DNA from: Paeniglutamicibacter sulfureus
Lineage (GTDB): Bacteria; Actinomycetota; Actinomycetes; Actinomycetales; Micrococcaceae
Length of the DNA stretch: 64,000 nucleotides
Assembly: GCF_039535115.1 (NCBI RefSeq)
Contig: NZ_BAAAWO010000001.1
Coordinates: 124,001 to 188,000 of the forward strand
Direction: 5' to 3'
The position numbers were made by a program, and so were the translations under genes. The stretch's first letter is position 1. Every line of letters starts with the position of its first letter. The notes below the pieces were generated by a model. It made no database searches. It was not told where the DNA came from and worked only from the letters and a program-made list of their open reading frames with translations. Positions 45,815 through 53,829 of this stretch are shown in pieces.

Positions 45815-46144
45815 ATGCACGTCACCAGCGCGGAACTTGACCAACTGGTCGCCAAGGAATTTGAGAAGGCGACCGCCTCCAACAACGGCCGCAGCGCCGT
45901 TGCGGTGCTCAACGATGGGCGCCTGCGCCACACGTTGATCACCCTGCTGGCCGGGTCAACACTGAACGACCATGAAAAGCCCGAGGCTGCGACCCTTCAA
46001 GTGTTGCGCGGGTCGATCGTGGTGAATTGGTTGGGCGATTCACGGGCGATAGCACACGGCGGCCTGTTCGTGCTGCCCGATGCCATTCACAACGTTGTTG
46101 CCACCGAAGACTGCGCTTTCCTGCTCACTTCGCTGGTCGGTTAG
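45815..46144 (+). CDS. Small cupin-domain protein
   Basis: Protein of 109 aa with a cupin-like beta pattern: AVLNDGRLRHTLITLLAGSTLNDHEKPEAATLQVLRG as two pieces, then IVVNWLGDSRAIAHGGLFVLPDAIHNVVATEDCAFLLTSLVG as the second cupin motif, with HxxK...E and a later His as possible metal ligands. Function is unknown; relatives are often small-molecule sensors. ATG 45815 follows AGGGGAT. A TAGGCT at 45758-45763, overlapping the glnE stop, could be its -10. A strong bidirectional terminator follows. Confidence 0.7.
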   Translation: MHVTSAELDQLVAKEFEKATASNNGRSAVAVLNDGRLRHTLITLLAGSTLNDHEKPEAATLQVLRGSIVVNWLGDSRAIAHGGLFVLPDAIHNVVATEDCAFLLTSLVG

Positions 46145-46244
46145 GGCGGGGCGGGACCAAAAGCCGCACTGCGCGCCGCCAGACGGTGCACCAGCGCAAG
46201 CGACGTAGCCCTGGCCACTGCCCGACAATGTCACATGCAAAAAA

Positions 46245-46300
46245 GTCCGTGCCGCTGCGGATGCTTCGTGATGAAGCAACCGCAGCCACACGGACTTTTT
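46245..46300. terminator. Bidirectional intrinsic terminator
   Basis: Three nested stems, GTCCGTG/CACGGAC, GCTGCGG/CCGCAGC and GCTTC/GAAGC, around a GTGAT loop. TTTTT follows on the + strand (46296-46300) and a T-run of six follows on the - strand. It ends the cupin gene and whatever once came from the right. It opens a 503-bp gap without an intact gene (46145-46647) that also holds the glnA fossil, short direct repeats and a second hairpin. Confidence 0.92.
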
Positions 46301-46331
46301 CAATGGCGCCCGGAGAATCCCGGCGCCCTAC

Positions 46332-46376
46332 TTAGCAGCCGTAGTAGGGCTCGAACTGGAAAAAGGTAATTGGCAT
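46332..46376 (-). pseudogene. Fossil of a glutamine synthetase 3' end
   Basis: The last codons before TAA (46332-46334) encode FQFEPYYGC, close to the glnA1 C-terminus YEFELYYGC. At the DNA level TAGCAGCCGTA and GCTCGAACT are shared with the glnA1 end at 50783-50809. A terminator lies about 30 bp beyond the stop in both places. Upstream codons no longer resemble glutamine synthetase. It looks like the remnant of a second glnA copy cut off by the adjacent transposon; the match is short, so this is inference. Confidence 0.45.
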
Positions 46377-46524
46377 GGGTTGAATGCCGCTGATTCCCGC
46401 GTGATTTCCGGGGTTCTGCTGTTGGGTAGGAAGGGCGAAAAGTGGCCGTCGGTAGACCTGCTGCGGACTGCAGCCTAGTGAGTACCTAACCGGGAAGATC
46501 CACCAAGTGTTGACCGTCGCGTAA

Positions 46525-46560
46525 TTTGACGATGAAGCCGCCACCGAGTTTGACGACGAA
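46525..46560 (+). repeat. Short direct repeats at the left side of the transposon
   Basis: TTTGACGATGAA (46525-46536) and TTTGACGACGAA (46549-46560) are 24 bp apart, with a weaker GTTGACCG copy at about 46509. Repeated transposase-binding sites of this kind are typical of Mu/Tn7-type ends. I found no clear matching inverted copy on the right side. Confidence 0.4.
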
Positions 46561-46571
46561 CCTGCCATAGA

Positions 46572-46604
46572 AACGCCTCGCCAGGATGATCTTGGCGAGG
46601 CGTT
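46572..46604 (-). terminator. Hairpin terminator after the transposon operon
   Basis: Perfect 12-bp stem AACGCCTCGCCA (46572-46583) with TGGCGAGGCGTT (46593-46604), 43 bp beyond the ATPase stop; on the - strand it is followed by TTTC. Confidence 0.75.
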
Positions 46605-46647
46605 CGTGGTCATGCCGGCGGGCTGGTCGGCAGGGGTGCCGGTTGGG

Positions 46648-47463
46648 TTATTCGCTGAATTCGCTCACCGCCGACTGCGCCGCGGATTGGTCCACGATCG
46701 CGCCTTTGGCCGAGCGGGTGGCCATGAGTGCGGCCAGGGCCAGGTTGTTCACGGTGCGCGGGTAGCCACGGGACGCCTGATGGATGACGGTGATCGCATC
46801 TTCGGAGAACAAGGGATCAGTTCGGCCTGCGAATCCAAGATGTCCCTTGATGTAGTCGCTGGTGTCCTCCAGATTCATCCCGTTGATGGTGAACCGGGTC
46901 CCGATCCGTTGGTCCAGGGCGGCCAGCACCGCCAGTTTCAACCGGCGCCGCAGGGTGGGTTGACCGATGAGCAACAACGCGAAATGCGACTCCGTATCCA
47001 TGCTGACGTTTGAGAGCATCCTCAATGATTCGAGGTCTTCGTTGGTCAGCAGGTGTGCTTCATCGATGACAATCACCGGCAGGCGAGAGCGTTCGTCGAG
47101 TTCGCCGGCGAGCAGGGCCGCGGCCTGCGCGGCCAGGGCTCCGGAGAAGAAGGAGGGCGTGGCCCCCAGCGCGGTCACAATCGCTGCACGGATCCCGCGG
47201 ATCCCGATGGTCGGATCCGGGACATAGATGATTTGGTGGCGGGATGGTTCCAGGTGCGCCAGTGCGGCGCGGGCCGCCACGGTCTTCCCGGCCCCGACTT
47301 CCCCGGCGATCACTCCCATGCGGCGCTGGTCGATGCACCAGGAGATGCGGGCGACCGCCTCGCGGTGCCCGGGGTGCTGGTTCAGCGCCGCCGGCGGGAT
47401 ATCACGGCCAAAAGGAAGCCGGGAAAAACCAAAATAGCTTTGCAGGCTATCGATCTGGCTCAA
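46648..47463 (-). CDS. Transposition AAA ATPase (ExeA/TniB-like)
   Basis: ATPase of 271 aa of the ExeA/TniB/TnsC-like group. It begins with LQSYFGFSRLPFGRDIPP, the ExeA-type N-terminus. Walker A is GVIAGEVGAGKTVAARA and Walker B is LPVIVIDEAHLL, followed by a sensor-type LLLIGQPTLRRRL and an arginine-rich C-terminal lid. Such ATPases choose target DNA and activate the transposase. Its ATG overlaps the transposase stop by 4 nt, and a hairpin terminator follows. Confidence 0.9.
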   Translation of the reverse strand: MSQIDSLQSYFGFSRLPFGRDIPPAALNQHPGHREAVARISWCIDQRRMGVIAGEVGAGKTVAARAALAHLEPSRHQIIYVPDPTIGIRGIRAAIVTALGATPSFFSGALAAQAAALLAGELDERSRLPVIVIDEAHLLTNEDLESLRMLSNVSMDTESHFALLLIGQPTLRRRLKLAVLAALDQRIGTRFTINGMNLEDTSDYIKGHLGFAGRTDPLFSEDAITVIHQASRGYPRTVNNLALAALMATRSAKGAIVDQSAAQSAVSEFSE

Positions 47464-49007
47464 CGGGCACGCTCCTGGATCTCGGCGAAGCTGATCGGTG
47501 CGGCCGTGAGGGATTCGCGGTGCCGGGTGGCGACCAGGTCCAGGTAGTTGATCCCGGTGCTGATGTTGGTTGCGGAGTCGTTGTCCTTCACGGCGTTGGT
47601 GACCTTGGAATGCACGTGCCGTCCGATATCCAGTGGCCGGGCCGTCCCCGCCGGGTTTCCCTCGTGGTTGTTCACGGTGATTTCCCCGTCCAGGTCGAAG
47701 GGGTCATAGATCAGTTCCACCTTGGTGCCGGCCAGCAGCGGGTCGACCTCGTAGGTGTTTGAGTGCAGGGATACGGTCCCGGTCTTGGTCACCGTGCGGA
47801 CATCTGACCAGAGGAACGCCTCACGGATCTCGGCCAGGGATTTGCGCACCGGGGTGCGGTGTTCCCAGGATGCTTCCCATCGGGCCAGGGGCGTTTGCCC
47901 GATGCTGGTGTGTTGTTGGTGGTGATAGACCATGTTCACCCATGCGGTGAACAGCGTGTTCAACTCGTGAAGGGAGCTGATCTGCGAGCCGGCCTCCGGG
48001 TCGGTGCCCGGGAGCATGGGTGTGTCGGTGACCGTGATTTCACCGAGGAACTGGCTGGTGACCGTGTTGAAGAAGCGTTCGATCTTGCCCCGTCCCTGGG
48101 GCCGGTAGGGGGCCGAATGCACCAGCCTGATCCCGAGTTTGGCGCACGTGCGCGCCAGCGACTTGTCACTCATGGCGGCCCCGTTGTCCAGGTAGGCGAC
48201 CTCGGGGATGCCGTGGGTTTGCAGGGCCGGACGCAGGACCGCCGAAAGCCGGATGGCATCCTCGGCATAGGCCCAGCGGGCGGCGGTGACCATGCGGGAG
48301 TGATCATCAAGGAACGCGAACAGAAACGTCTTTCGCCCACCGATCCGTGGCCCGTGCAGGGCATCACCGACCCAGATCTCGTTGGATTTCTCGGTCTCGA
48401 AGCGACCGGTGGCGACCGGGCGGGTGCCGGTGGAAATGTTCCGGGCACGGAAGTAGCGCAGCAGCGTGGTCTCCGAGGGTGCCTGGCCCATGGCTTCGGT
48501 GATGATCCGCTTCACCTGCGCGGCGGTGCGGTTGGGTTTCTCCCGTTTGAGGGTTTCGGCCAGGCTCAGCACGGTCGAATCGATGTAGGGGGCGCAGGCT
48601 CGTTCGTCCGGTTTCAGCCCGTCAAACCCGTGGTCCCACCACGCTTTGATCCAGCGGTCCAGGGTTTCGCGGGAGAAGCGGCGGGTGCCACCGAAGGGCC
48701 AGGGATGATCAACCTCGGCCAGGGCCCGGACCAGGGGTCCGCGCTGGCGGGAGCTCAACGACCGATCCGCCGCGGCCCGCACGATTTGGTAGCGGAACAG
48801 GGCGATCTTCTCACGGTGCTCCTTGCGCATCAAGGGGGTGTTGGCCCGCGGGGCAGGGTTGGCCGGCACCGGGGAAACGACCACCGCCGGCTGCGGCAAG
48901 GCATCCTCGCCACCGGTGCTCTCCATGGGGGCCTGCGGCGGCACGGCGGGTGGTCTCGGCGGGGCAGGGACAAGCTGATCGGGTAGGTGAAGCGAGGCAC
49001 TGATCAT
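47460..49007 (-). CDS. Mu/TniA-type DDE transposase
   Basis: Integrase-core transposase of about 515 aa. A Pro-rich N-terminus is followed by HTH-like DNA-binding segments (SSRQRGPLVRALAEV, then RFSRETLDRWIKAWW). The rve catalytic core has the first Asp in IWVGDALHGP, the second in VAYLDNGAAMSDK and the Glu in RPQGRGKIERFFNT. A C-terminal Mu-type beta barrel follows (SLHSNTYEVDPLLAGTKVEL, IYDPFDLDGEITV). The frame is open upstream to 49190, but ATG 49007 follows AAGGAA and avoids running into the preceding gene. All catalytic residues are intact. Confidence 0.88.
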   Translation of the reverse strand: MISASLHLPDQLVPAPPRPPAVPPQAPMESTGGEDALPQPAVVVSPVPANPAPRANTPLMRKEHREKIALFRYQIVRAAADRSLSSRQRGPLVRALAEVDHPWPFGGTRRFSRETLDRWIKAWWDHGFDGLKPDERACAPYIDSTVLSLAETLKREKPNRTAAQVKRIITEAMGQAPSETTLLRYFRARNISTGTRPVATGRFETEKSNEIWVGDALHGPRIGGRKTFLFAFLDDHSRMVTAARWAYAEDAIRLSAVLRPALQTHGIPEVAYLDNGAAMSDKSLARTCAKLGIRLVHSAPYRPQGRGKIERFFNTVTSQFLGEITVTDTPMLPGTDPEAGSQISSLHELNTLFTAWVNMVYHHQQHTSIGQTPLARWEASWEHRTPVRKSLAEIREAFLWSDVRTVTKTGTVSLHSNTYEVDPLLAGTKVELIYDPFDLDGEITVNNHEGNPAGTARPLDIGRHVHSKVTNAVKDNDSATNISTGINYLDLVATRHRESLTAAPISFAEIQERAR

Positions 49008-49095
49008 CGAAAAGGTTCCTTCCGGCGGGGTGAAACATGGACCCATGTCCTCGCCGGAGATCCGGAAACGACACGTGAACCCCACCTTGGCCCAG

Positions 49096-49746
49096 TTAGG
49101 CTTCCTGCGGCAGGGCGGGCTGGTGTTGCACCGCCTCGAGACGCTGGCGACCGCTGAAGAACCATGGGCCATGCCCGGCCAGGGCGGCAACAGGCCACGT
49201 CACGTTGGCGACCGGGGCTTGGCCGGGGATTGCCCCGTGGTGGTGGGCCAGCACCCGGGCATGGGCCATGAGCATGCCCAGCGCGTTGGCCGCGGCCGTG
49301 GGCGCCGGAGTCGGCCAGAATCCCAGGGACTCGGCGGTGGCGCGGTGCACCCGTGCGGTGAATTCCGTCAGGATCGCCGGGGCGTTGGCCCTGAAATCCC
49401 GGATCCATCCGCGGACGGTGGTCTGCGGGCGGCCCAGCTGCGCGGCGATTTTCCGGTGCCCCGCTCCGGAGACAATGCTCGATTCCACGGCGTGCGCGAT
49501 CACCGCAGCCGCATCGGCTCGACGGGCGGTCAACGCCACCGGCAGCAGGATATGGGTGCTCTGGCACTGATGGCAGCGGGCCCTGCGTGGCAGAACCCGG
49601 CGGTTCACGACCGGCACCTGGTATCTGATGATCCGCTCCCGCCCAAACCCCCACGGCTTCAAGGATCCACTGCACCGGGGGCAGCTCAGCGTGCGGGAGA
49701 AGAGCTGGAATTCGACAGCGGCGGGATCGTGGCTTACGGTGAGCAC
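49096..49746 (-). CDS. Zinc-finger/HTH protein of the transposon (DUF6431-like)
   Basis: Protein of 216 aa. The N-terminal zinc ribbon uses CPRCSGSL and RARCHQCQSTHILLP. An HTH segment, GAGHRKIAAQLGRPQTTVRGWIRDFR, follows. The C-terminal third is variable. It resembles the DUF6431 proteins that accompany transposase/ATPase pairs in actinobacteria and may bind the element's ends or the target, but no function is proven. It starts at GTG 49746 without a clear ribosome site and sits 88 nt ahead of the transposase. Confidence 0.72.
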   Translation of the reverse strand: MLTVSHDPAAVEFQLFSRTLSCPRCSGSLKPWGFGRERIIRYQVPVVNRRVLPRRARCHQCQSTHILLPVALTARRADAAAVIAHAVESSIVSGAGHRKIAAQLGRPQTTVRGWIRDFRANAPAILTEFTARVHRATAESLGFWPTPAPTAAANALGMLMAHARVLAHHHGAIPGQAPVANVTWPVAALAGHGPWFFSGRQRLEAVQHQPALPQEA

Positions 49747-49767
49747 AGCGCGACTCGTTTCGCGTCA

Positions 49768-49808
49768 GAACGACCTGGTGCGGCTTCGAAACTGGCACCG
49801 GGTCGTTC
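49768..49808. repeat. Inverted repeat upstream of the transposon operon
   Basis: GAACGACCTGGTGC (49768-49781) pairs with GCACCGGGTCGTTC (49795-49808) with one mismatch, 21 bp upstream of the first gene of the operon. It could be an operator or part of the right end. A stretch of about 230 bp to the lipoprotein gene follows with no gene that I can support. Confidence 0.5.
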
Positions 49809-50039
49809 GTCTTTAAGATCTGGATCCAAAAATCCAAGAACTAGGGTCTGTCGTCAGCCTGACGCCGCCGACGAAGAAGGTCAAGGGACAGATCCGGGAA
49901 CGTTGAAGAAACCGTCTCATGGTCAGGCAACGCGACTACCCACGGTCATCCACTGCGACGCGCAACACCAAGCACCGTGGTCACTTGGTCAATCATTGCC
50001 CCACCTGCCTAGACTCAACCTAAACCACTTGGAGGAATC

Positions 50040-50477
50040 ATGAAGAGAGTAGCTACCGTCGCCCTGTTGGCCCTTGCGCTCACCGGATGCGTGTCCGAGA
50101 GTTCCTTGCCTCAGGTCTACAGCCCACCCGTTGTAGAGACGGTGACTCAAGAAGCCTCAGCTGAAGACCTCTCGCAAGCCTGGGCGGACACCCAGATCAA
50201 CCACTTCCTGAACGGCTACGGAGCTGCGAGCTTGGCAGGCTTCATGGAGGGCACCCCGCACCGGAACATAGACTCCTGGTCGTCTCCCGAAGAGGGAGTT
50301 TTGGTGGTTGTGCTCTCAAGCAACAACTGGCGGGGGAAATACCTGCACTCTCTCTCCTTCGACATAATGGGCAAAGCTGGCTGGGAAGACCCTAGGTTGG
50401 AAAAGGTGCGGGTTACCACCCACGACGGTTCGGCGTGGGAGGAAACTCGCCGCACCAGCATAGCGGGGCTTCACTAA
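50040..50477 (+). CDS. Putative lipoprotein, orphan
   Basis: Exported protein of 145 aa. The lipoprotein signal peptide MKRVATVALLALALTGCVSE has an LTGC lipobox, so Cys17 would be acylated after cleavage by LspA. The mature part has SQAWADTQINHFLNGYG, a central GVLVVVLSSNNWRGKYLHSL strand region and VRVTTHDGSAWEETR, suggesting a small alpha+beta domain. I do not recognise a family. A strong TTGGAGGAATC ribosome site precedes it. It lies between the transposon and glnA1 in the accessory block and may be passenger or imported DNA. Confidence 0.7.
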   Translation: MKRVATVALLALALTGCVSESSLPQVYSPPVVETVTQEASAEDLSQAWADTQINHFLNGYGAASLAGFMEGTPHRNIDSWSSPEEGVLVVVLSSNNWRGKYLHSLSFDIMGKAGWEDPRLEKVRVTTHDGSAWEETRRTSIAGLH

Positions 50478-50565
50478 CCGAACTACCAAATGCCCATACT
50501 CGCCCCTGCCCGCTCCGCATAGCCGCGCTCGCGCTCGCGACGAAATAGCCACGAAAAGGCAAAAA

Positions 50566-50597
50566 GCCCCGCGTCGTCTTTTCGGATAGCGCGGGGC
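50566..50597 (-). terminator. Distal hairpin with T-run downstream of glnA1
   Basis: GCCCCGCG (50566-50573) pairs with CGCGGGGC (50590-50597); on the - strand it is followed by TTTTT. It could stop readthrough from glnA1. The gap 50478-50781 holds only this hairpin and the glnA1 terminator. Confidence 0.65.
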
Positions 50598-50690
50598 CAT
50601 GGGGGCTTGATGTGAAAGTTGTCCAGGCGCGGCTCCGTCACGCGTCGGCAAAGACAACCTTGGATGTTTAAGGCCACGTGTGGCCAGACA

Positions 50691-50750
50691 CAGATGAGTC
50701 CGCACGTTCCGCCGTGAATAACGTTCTGGCGGCTCGTGCGGACCCATCTG
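50691..50750 (-). terminator. glnA1 terminator hairpin
   Basis: Nested stems CAGATG/CATCTG, GTCCGCACG/CGTGCGGAC and CCGCC/GGCGG, starting 32 bp beyond the glnA1 stop. The plan, and the GTCCG stem, resemble the terminator at 46245-46300 beside the glnA fossil. Confidence 0.75.
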
Positions 50751-50781
50751 CGGGCTAAACCCGTTTAGCCCTGAATTCTAC

Positions 50782-52206
50782 CTAGCAGCCGTAATACAGC
50801 TCGAACTCGTACGGGTTCGGGCGCAGCGACAGCGGCTTGATTTCGTATTCGCGCTTGTATTCGATCCAGGTGCGGATCAGGTCCTCGGTGAACACGTCGC
50901 CCTCGAGCAGGAAGTCGAAGTCGTTCTCCAGGGCATCGAGTGCCTCGTCGAGCGAACCCGGGGCCTTCTGGATGTCCTTGGCTTCCTCGGCCGGGAGCTC
51001 GTAGAGGTCCTTGTCGATCGGGTCCGCCGGCTCGATGCGGTTCTTGATGCCGTCGAGGCCTGCCATCAGCTGTGCGGCGAAGGCCAGGTACGGGTTGGAA
51101 GCGGCATCCGGTGCGCGGAACTCGATGCGCTTGGCCTTCGGGTTCGAACCGGTGATCGGGATGCGGATACCGGCGGAGCGGTTGCCCTGCGAGTACACCA
51201 TGTTGACCGGAGCCTCGTAGCCCTTGACCAGGCGGCGGTAGGAGTTCACCGTCGGGTTGGTGAATGCCAGCACTGCGGAGGCGTGCTTCAGCAGACCGCC
51301 GATGTACCAGCGGGCGGTATCGGACAGGCCGGCGTAGCCCTTCTCGTCGTAGAACAGCGGAACGCCGTTGGCCCACAGCGACTGGTGGCAGTGCATGCCC
51401 GAGCCGTTGTCACCGAAGATTGGCTTCGGCATGAAGGTTGCGGACTTGCCCCAGGCATCGGCCACGTTCTTGACGATGTACTTGAACTTCAGGATGTCAT
51501 CGGCCGAGTGGGTCAGCGTGTTGAACTTGTAGTTGATCTCGGCCTGGCCGGCTGCACCGACCTCGTGGTGGCTGCGCTCGACCTCAAGGCCGGCTGCTTC
51601 CAGTTCCAGGCAGATGGCGTCGCGCAGGTCGGCCTGCTTGTCGGTCGGGGAGACCGGGAAGTAACCCCCCTTGAAGGGGGTCTTGTAACCCTGGTTGCCG
51701 CCCTCTTCCTTCTTGCCGGTGTTCCACGGTGCTTCGATCGAGTCCACCTTGTAGAAGGAACCCTGAGGCTTCGACTCGTACTGGACGTTGTCGAAAATGA
51801 AGAACTCGGCCTCGGGGGCAAAGAATGCGGTGTCGGCGATGCCGGTCGAGGACAGGTAAGCCTCGGCGCGCTCGGCCACGCCGCGCGGGTCGCGGTGGTA
51901 CGGATCGCCGGTGCGCGGGTTGATGATCGAGAAGTTGAACGCGAGGGTCTTTTCCAGACGGAACGGGTCAACGAAGCCGGAAGTCACGTCGGGGATCAGC
52001 TGCATGTCGGAATCGGCGATGCCGGCGAAGCCTGCGATCGAGGAGCCGTCGAAAAGCTGGCCGTTGAGGAAGAAATCGGCGTCGACGGTGCGTGCCGGGA
52101 CGTTGAAGTGCTGCTGGACGCCGGGAAGGTCGGTGAAGCGGATATCAACGAACTTGACGTCTTCTTCGGCAATATATGCGATGACTTCTTCTGGACTCTT
52201 GAACAT
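50782..52206 (-). CDS. glnA1: Glutamine synthetase, type I (GlnA1)
   Basis: Main dodecameric glutamine synthetase, 474 aa, making glutamine from glutamate, ammonia and ATP. It begins [20 protein letters not shown]. Active-site motifs: [60 protein letters not shown], and AGIRIPI with [26 protein letters not shown] contains the tyrosine that GlnE adenylylates. The open frame extends to 52299; ATG 52206 is the canonical start. A GlnR-type box lies about 128 bp upstream. Confidence 0.96.
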   Translation of the reverse strand: MFKSPEEVIAYIAEEDVKFVDIRFTDLPGVQQHFNVPARTVDADFFLNGQLFDGSSIAGFAGIADSDMQLIPDVTSGFVDPFRLEKTLAFNFSIINPRTGDPYHRDPRGVAERAEAYLSSTGIADTAFFAPEAEFFIFDNVQYESKPQGSFYKVDSIEAPWNTGKKEEGGNQGYKTPFKGGYFPVSPTDKQADLRDAICLELEAAGLEVERSHHEVGAAGQAEINYKFNTLTHSADDILKFKYIVKNVADAWGKSATFMPKPIFGDNGSGMHCHQSLWANGVPLFYDEKGYAGLSDTARWYIGGLLKHASAVLAFTNPTVNSYRRLVKGYEAPVNMVYSQGNRSAGIRIPITGSNPKAKRIEFRAPDAASNPYLAFAAQLMAGLDGIKNRIEPADPIDKDLYELPAEEAKDIQKAPGSLDEALDALENDFDFLLEGDVFTEDLIRTWIEYKREYEIKPLSLRPNPYEFELYYGC

Positions 52207-52302
52207 GGTCAGGGACTCCTGTGTGGGGTTTCTGCTGTGGCGGCTTGCGTGCCGCGACGTAAACGTTTGCCAACGTTTTTCTTCCTGTGTTATCAACACT
52301 AG

Positions 52303-52349
52303 ACCCTAGCGATTACTCTCCTGTGTCTCGATTGTTTCCGTTACGTTAC
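52303..52349 (-). promoter_or_regulatory. glnA1 promoter region with GlnR-type box
   Basis: On the - strand GTAAC-N6-GAAAC (52349-52334) matches the GlnR consensus GTnAC-N6-GAAAC exactly. TAGGGT (52308-52303) downstream could be the -10, placing the box near -44. GlnR controls nitrogen genes in many actinobacteria; use of GlnR in this organism is inferred. Confidence 0.6.
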
Positions 52350-52474
52350 ACACCCGGCGATTATCAAGAATAGAGTGTCGGATAGATCACACGTATTACT
52401 TCCACTGTGTCCAGATCCATCGATGCCAAATCTGAAATGAGGGCGCGACCACGGACGGGTGTGGATTGCCCCGG

Positions 52475-52480
52475 TAGGCT
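52475..52480 (+). promoter_or_regulatory. -10 box TAGGCT of a leaderless RDD-gene transcript
   Basis: TAGGCT ends 7 nt before GTG 52488, which supports that start over the longer open frame. Confidence 0.55.
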
Positions 52481-52487
52481 TGGAAAC

Positions 52488-52922
52488 GTGGAAAGAAAAG
52501 ACTTTGGCTCGTGGCTCGAGGGCCCGCCGCAATTAAGCAATCAGGAATGGCCCGGCAAGCGCTTGGGGCGCCCGGAAAAAGGGCCCGGTTCGGTTGCCCG
52601 CATCGGCCGGCGAGTCGCGGCCTTGTTGTTGGACTGGGGGATCGCGATGTTGATCTCGCTGATCTTCTTCAATTCGGACCCCACCGCAAACTTGGTCATC
52701 TTCGCCGCCACTCAGATGCTCTTCGTTGGGGTCACCGGACACTCCATCGGTCACCGCGTCTTCGGGATGCAAGTCCAGGGCCTGGATGGCAGTGCGGTGA
52801 AACCCTTGACGGGGATCATTCGCACCGCACTGCTCTGCCTGGTGATTCCGGTTCTGTTCAGTGATTCCGACCAGCGCGGCTACCACGACCGGGTCGGCAA
52901 GACGATCCTGGTACGCATCTGA
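52488..52922 (+). CDS. RDD family membrane protein
   Basis: Integral membrane protein of 144 aa. The RDD signature region is GSVARIGRRVAALLLDWGIA, with the conserved Arg and Asp in the first helix. Hydrophobic segments lie at about 41-60, 66-82 and 108-124, ending with DQRGYHDRVGKTILV, which is typical of the family. Function is unknown. It is divergent from glnA1, matching the Rv2219A-glnA1 order in mycobacteria. The frame starts at 52407; GTG 52488 fits a leaderless promoter. Confidence 0.88.
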   Translation: MERKDFGSWLEGPPQLSNQEWPGKRLGRPEKGPGSVARIGRRVAALLLDWGIAMLISLIFFNSDPTANLVIFAATQMLFVGVTGHSIGHRVFGMQVQGLDGSAVKPLTGIIRTALLCLVIPVLFSDSDQRGYHDRVGKTILVRI

Positions 52923-52971
52923 TCAGTCCGGATCGCTGAAGGCCTAGCGCAGCGCCAGGACCGAGAAAAGA

Positions 52972-53017
52972 GCAAAGGCGGGTTTTGGAACCAAATGGTT
53001 CCAAAACCCGCCTTTGC
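52972..53017. terminator. Bidirectional hairpin between RDD and DUF4191 genes
   Basis: Perfect 21-bp stem (52972-52992 with 52997-53017) with an AAAT loop, between convergent genes. Confidence 0.85.
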
Positions 53018-53040
53018 TTAACGGTTCCCGTTCCTGGGCG

Positions 53041-53796
53041 CTAGCGCATTTGCTTGCGGTTGGGACGCGCCCGGTTGGGGTCGATGCCCTTGGGGATCGG
53101 GAGCTTCGCGCTGCCAAGTGTGCTCAAGCGCTTGTCGACGGCGCTGATTTCCAGCTTGGTGATCGACTTGGGAAGCTTCTTCATCTTCTTGCCGACCTCG
53201 GCAAGCGGGGTTTGGCCTTCCTCGTTACCTGCGTTGATCACGTGGATCGGAACGTTGGGAAGCACGCGGCCCATGCGCCGGCGCTCGGCGTCAACGAGGG
53301 GGCGGACCCGGGTGTTCGGTCCTTCGGTGACAAGCACGACGCCTGCGCGCCCAATGCCCAAGAACACCAGGTCCTTGGTGCGCGGGTTCACGGCGACCGG
53401 CTCGTCCTTCAGGATCCAGCCGCGACGCAACACGCTCATGGCCGCCCCGGCCGCACCCGGACGTCCCTCAAGCTGCGTGAACGCAGCTTTCTCGGCGCGG
53501 CGGGAGAGGATCATGGTTGCGGCGAGCAAGGCCAGCGGAAGCGCGATCAGCACCGCCGTGATCCAGTTGTTGATCAGGAGGCCAACGATCAGGCCCACAA
53601 CAAGGACGCCAAGGGCAGCCAGAATCATCAGCCAGACGACCATGGGGTCGTTCTTGCGGGTCATCTGGAAGACCTGGCCCAGCTGTTTCAGCCGGCCCGG
53701 TTCCTTGTTGGCCTTCTCGGCCTTCGGCTTGCGCGAGAACAGTCCGCGCTTAGGACTTGCAGCCTCGGATGAGGCGTTATCGGTGTTTTTGGCCAT
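53041..53796 (-). CDS. DUF4191 membrane protein
   Basis: Membrane protein of 251 aa of the actinobacterial DUF4191 family (Rv2219 type). A basic N-terminal region (about 15-45) precedes two transmembrane helices (about 52-75 and 78-97). The soluble C-terminal domain has GRPGAAGAAMSVLRRGW, RTKDLVFLGIGRAGVVLVTEG and VPIHVINAGNEEGQ and ends in a basic tail. Function is unknown; it always lies beside lipA. A TAGAAT box 9 nt before the ATG suggests a very short leader. A strong hairpin follows its stop. Confidence 0.88.
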   Translation of the reverse strand: MAKNTDNASSEAASPKRGLFSRKPKAEKANKEPGRLKQLGQVFQMTRKNDPMVVWLMILAALGVLVVGLIVGLLINNWITAVLIALPLALLAATMILSRRAEKAAFTQLEGRPGAAGAAMSVLRRGWILKDEPVAVNPRTKDLVFLGIGRAGVVLVTEGPNTRVRPLVDAERRRMGRVLPNVPIHVINAGNEEGQTPLAEVGKKMKKLPKSITKLEISAVDKRLSTLGSAKLPIPKGIDPNRARPNRKQMR

Positions 53797-53829
53797 AGTG
53801 ATTCAATTCTACATTGATGTCGGCACCTG

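Larger units (their letters stand above)
46509..49808 (-). mobile_element. Three-gene transposon (TniA/TniB-like with zinc-finger HTH protein)
   Basis: One - strand operon: zinc-finger/HTH protein, DDE transposase and AAA ATPase, the last two overlapping by ATGA. A transposase plus ATPase pair is the core of Mu, Tn7 and Tn5053-type elements. The limits given are approximate, set by the left direct repeats and by an inverted repeat upstream of the first gene; true ends and target duplication were not resolved. It lies between glnE and glnA1, which are close neighbours in related genomes. Confidence 0.7.

Noticed and set aside
46377-46613. Open frame upstream of the glnA-like tail
   Set aside because: Only the last dozen codons resemble glutamine synthetase; the rest crosses a hairpin and repeat region and is not protein-like.
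46509-49905. Exact terminal inverted repeats for the three-gene transposon
   Set aside because: A weak similarity (TTTGACGATGAAGCCGCC against GTTTCGAAGCCGC) links the two sides but with gaps; it is too poor to define ends.
50483-50677. Small - strand frame downstream of glnA1
   Set aside because: It spans a terminator hairpin and has no clear ribosome site.
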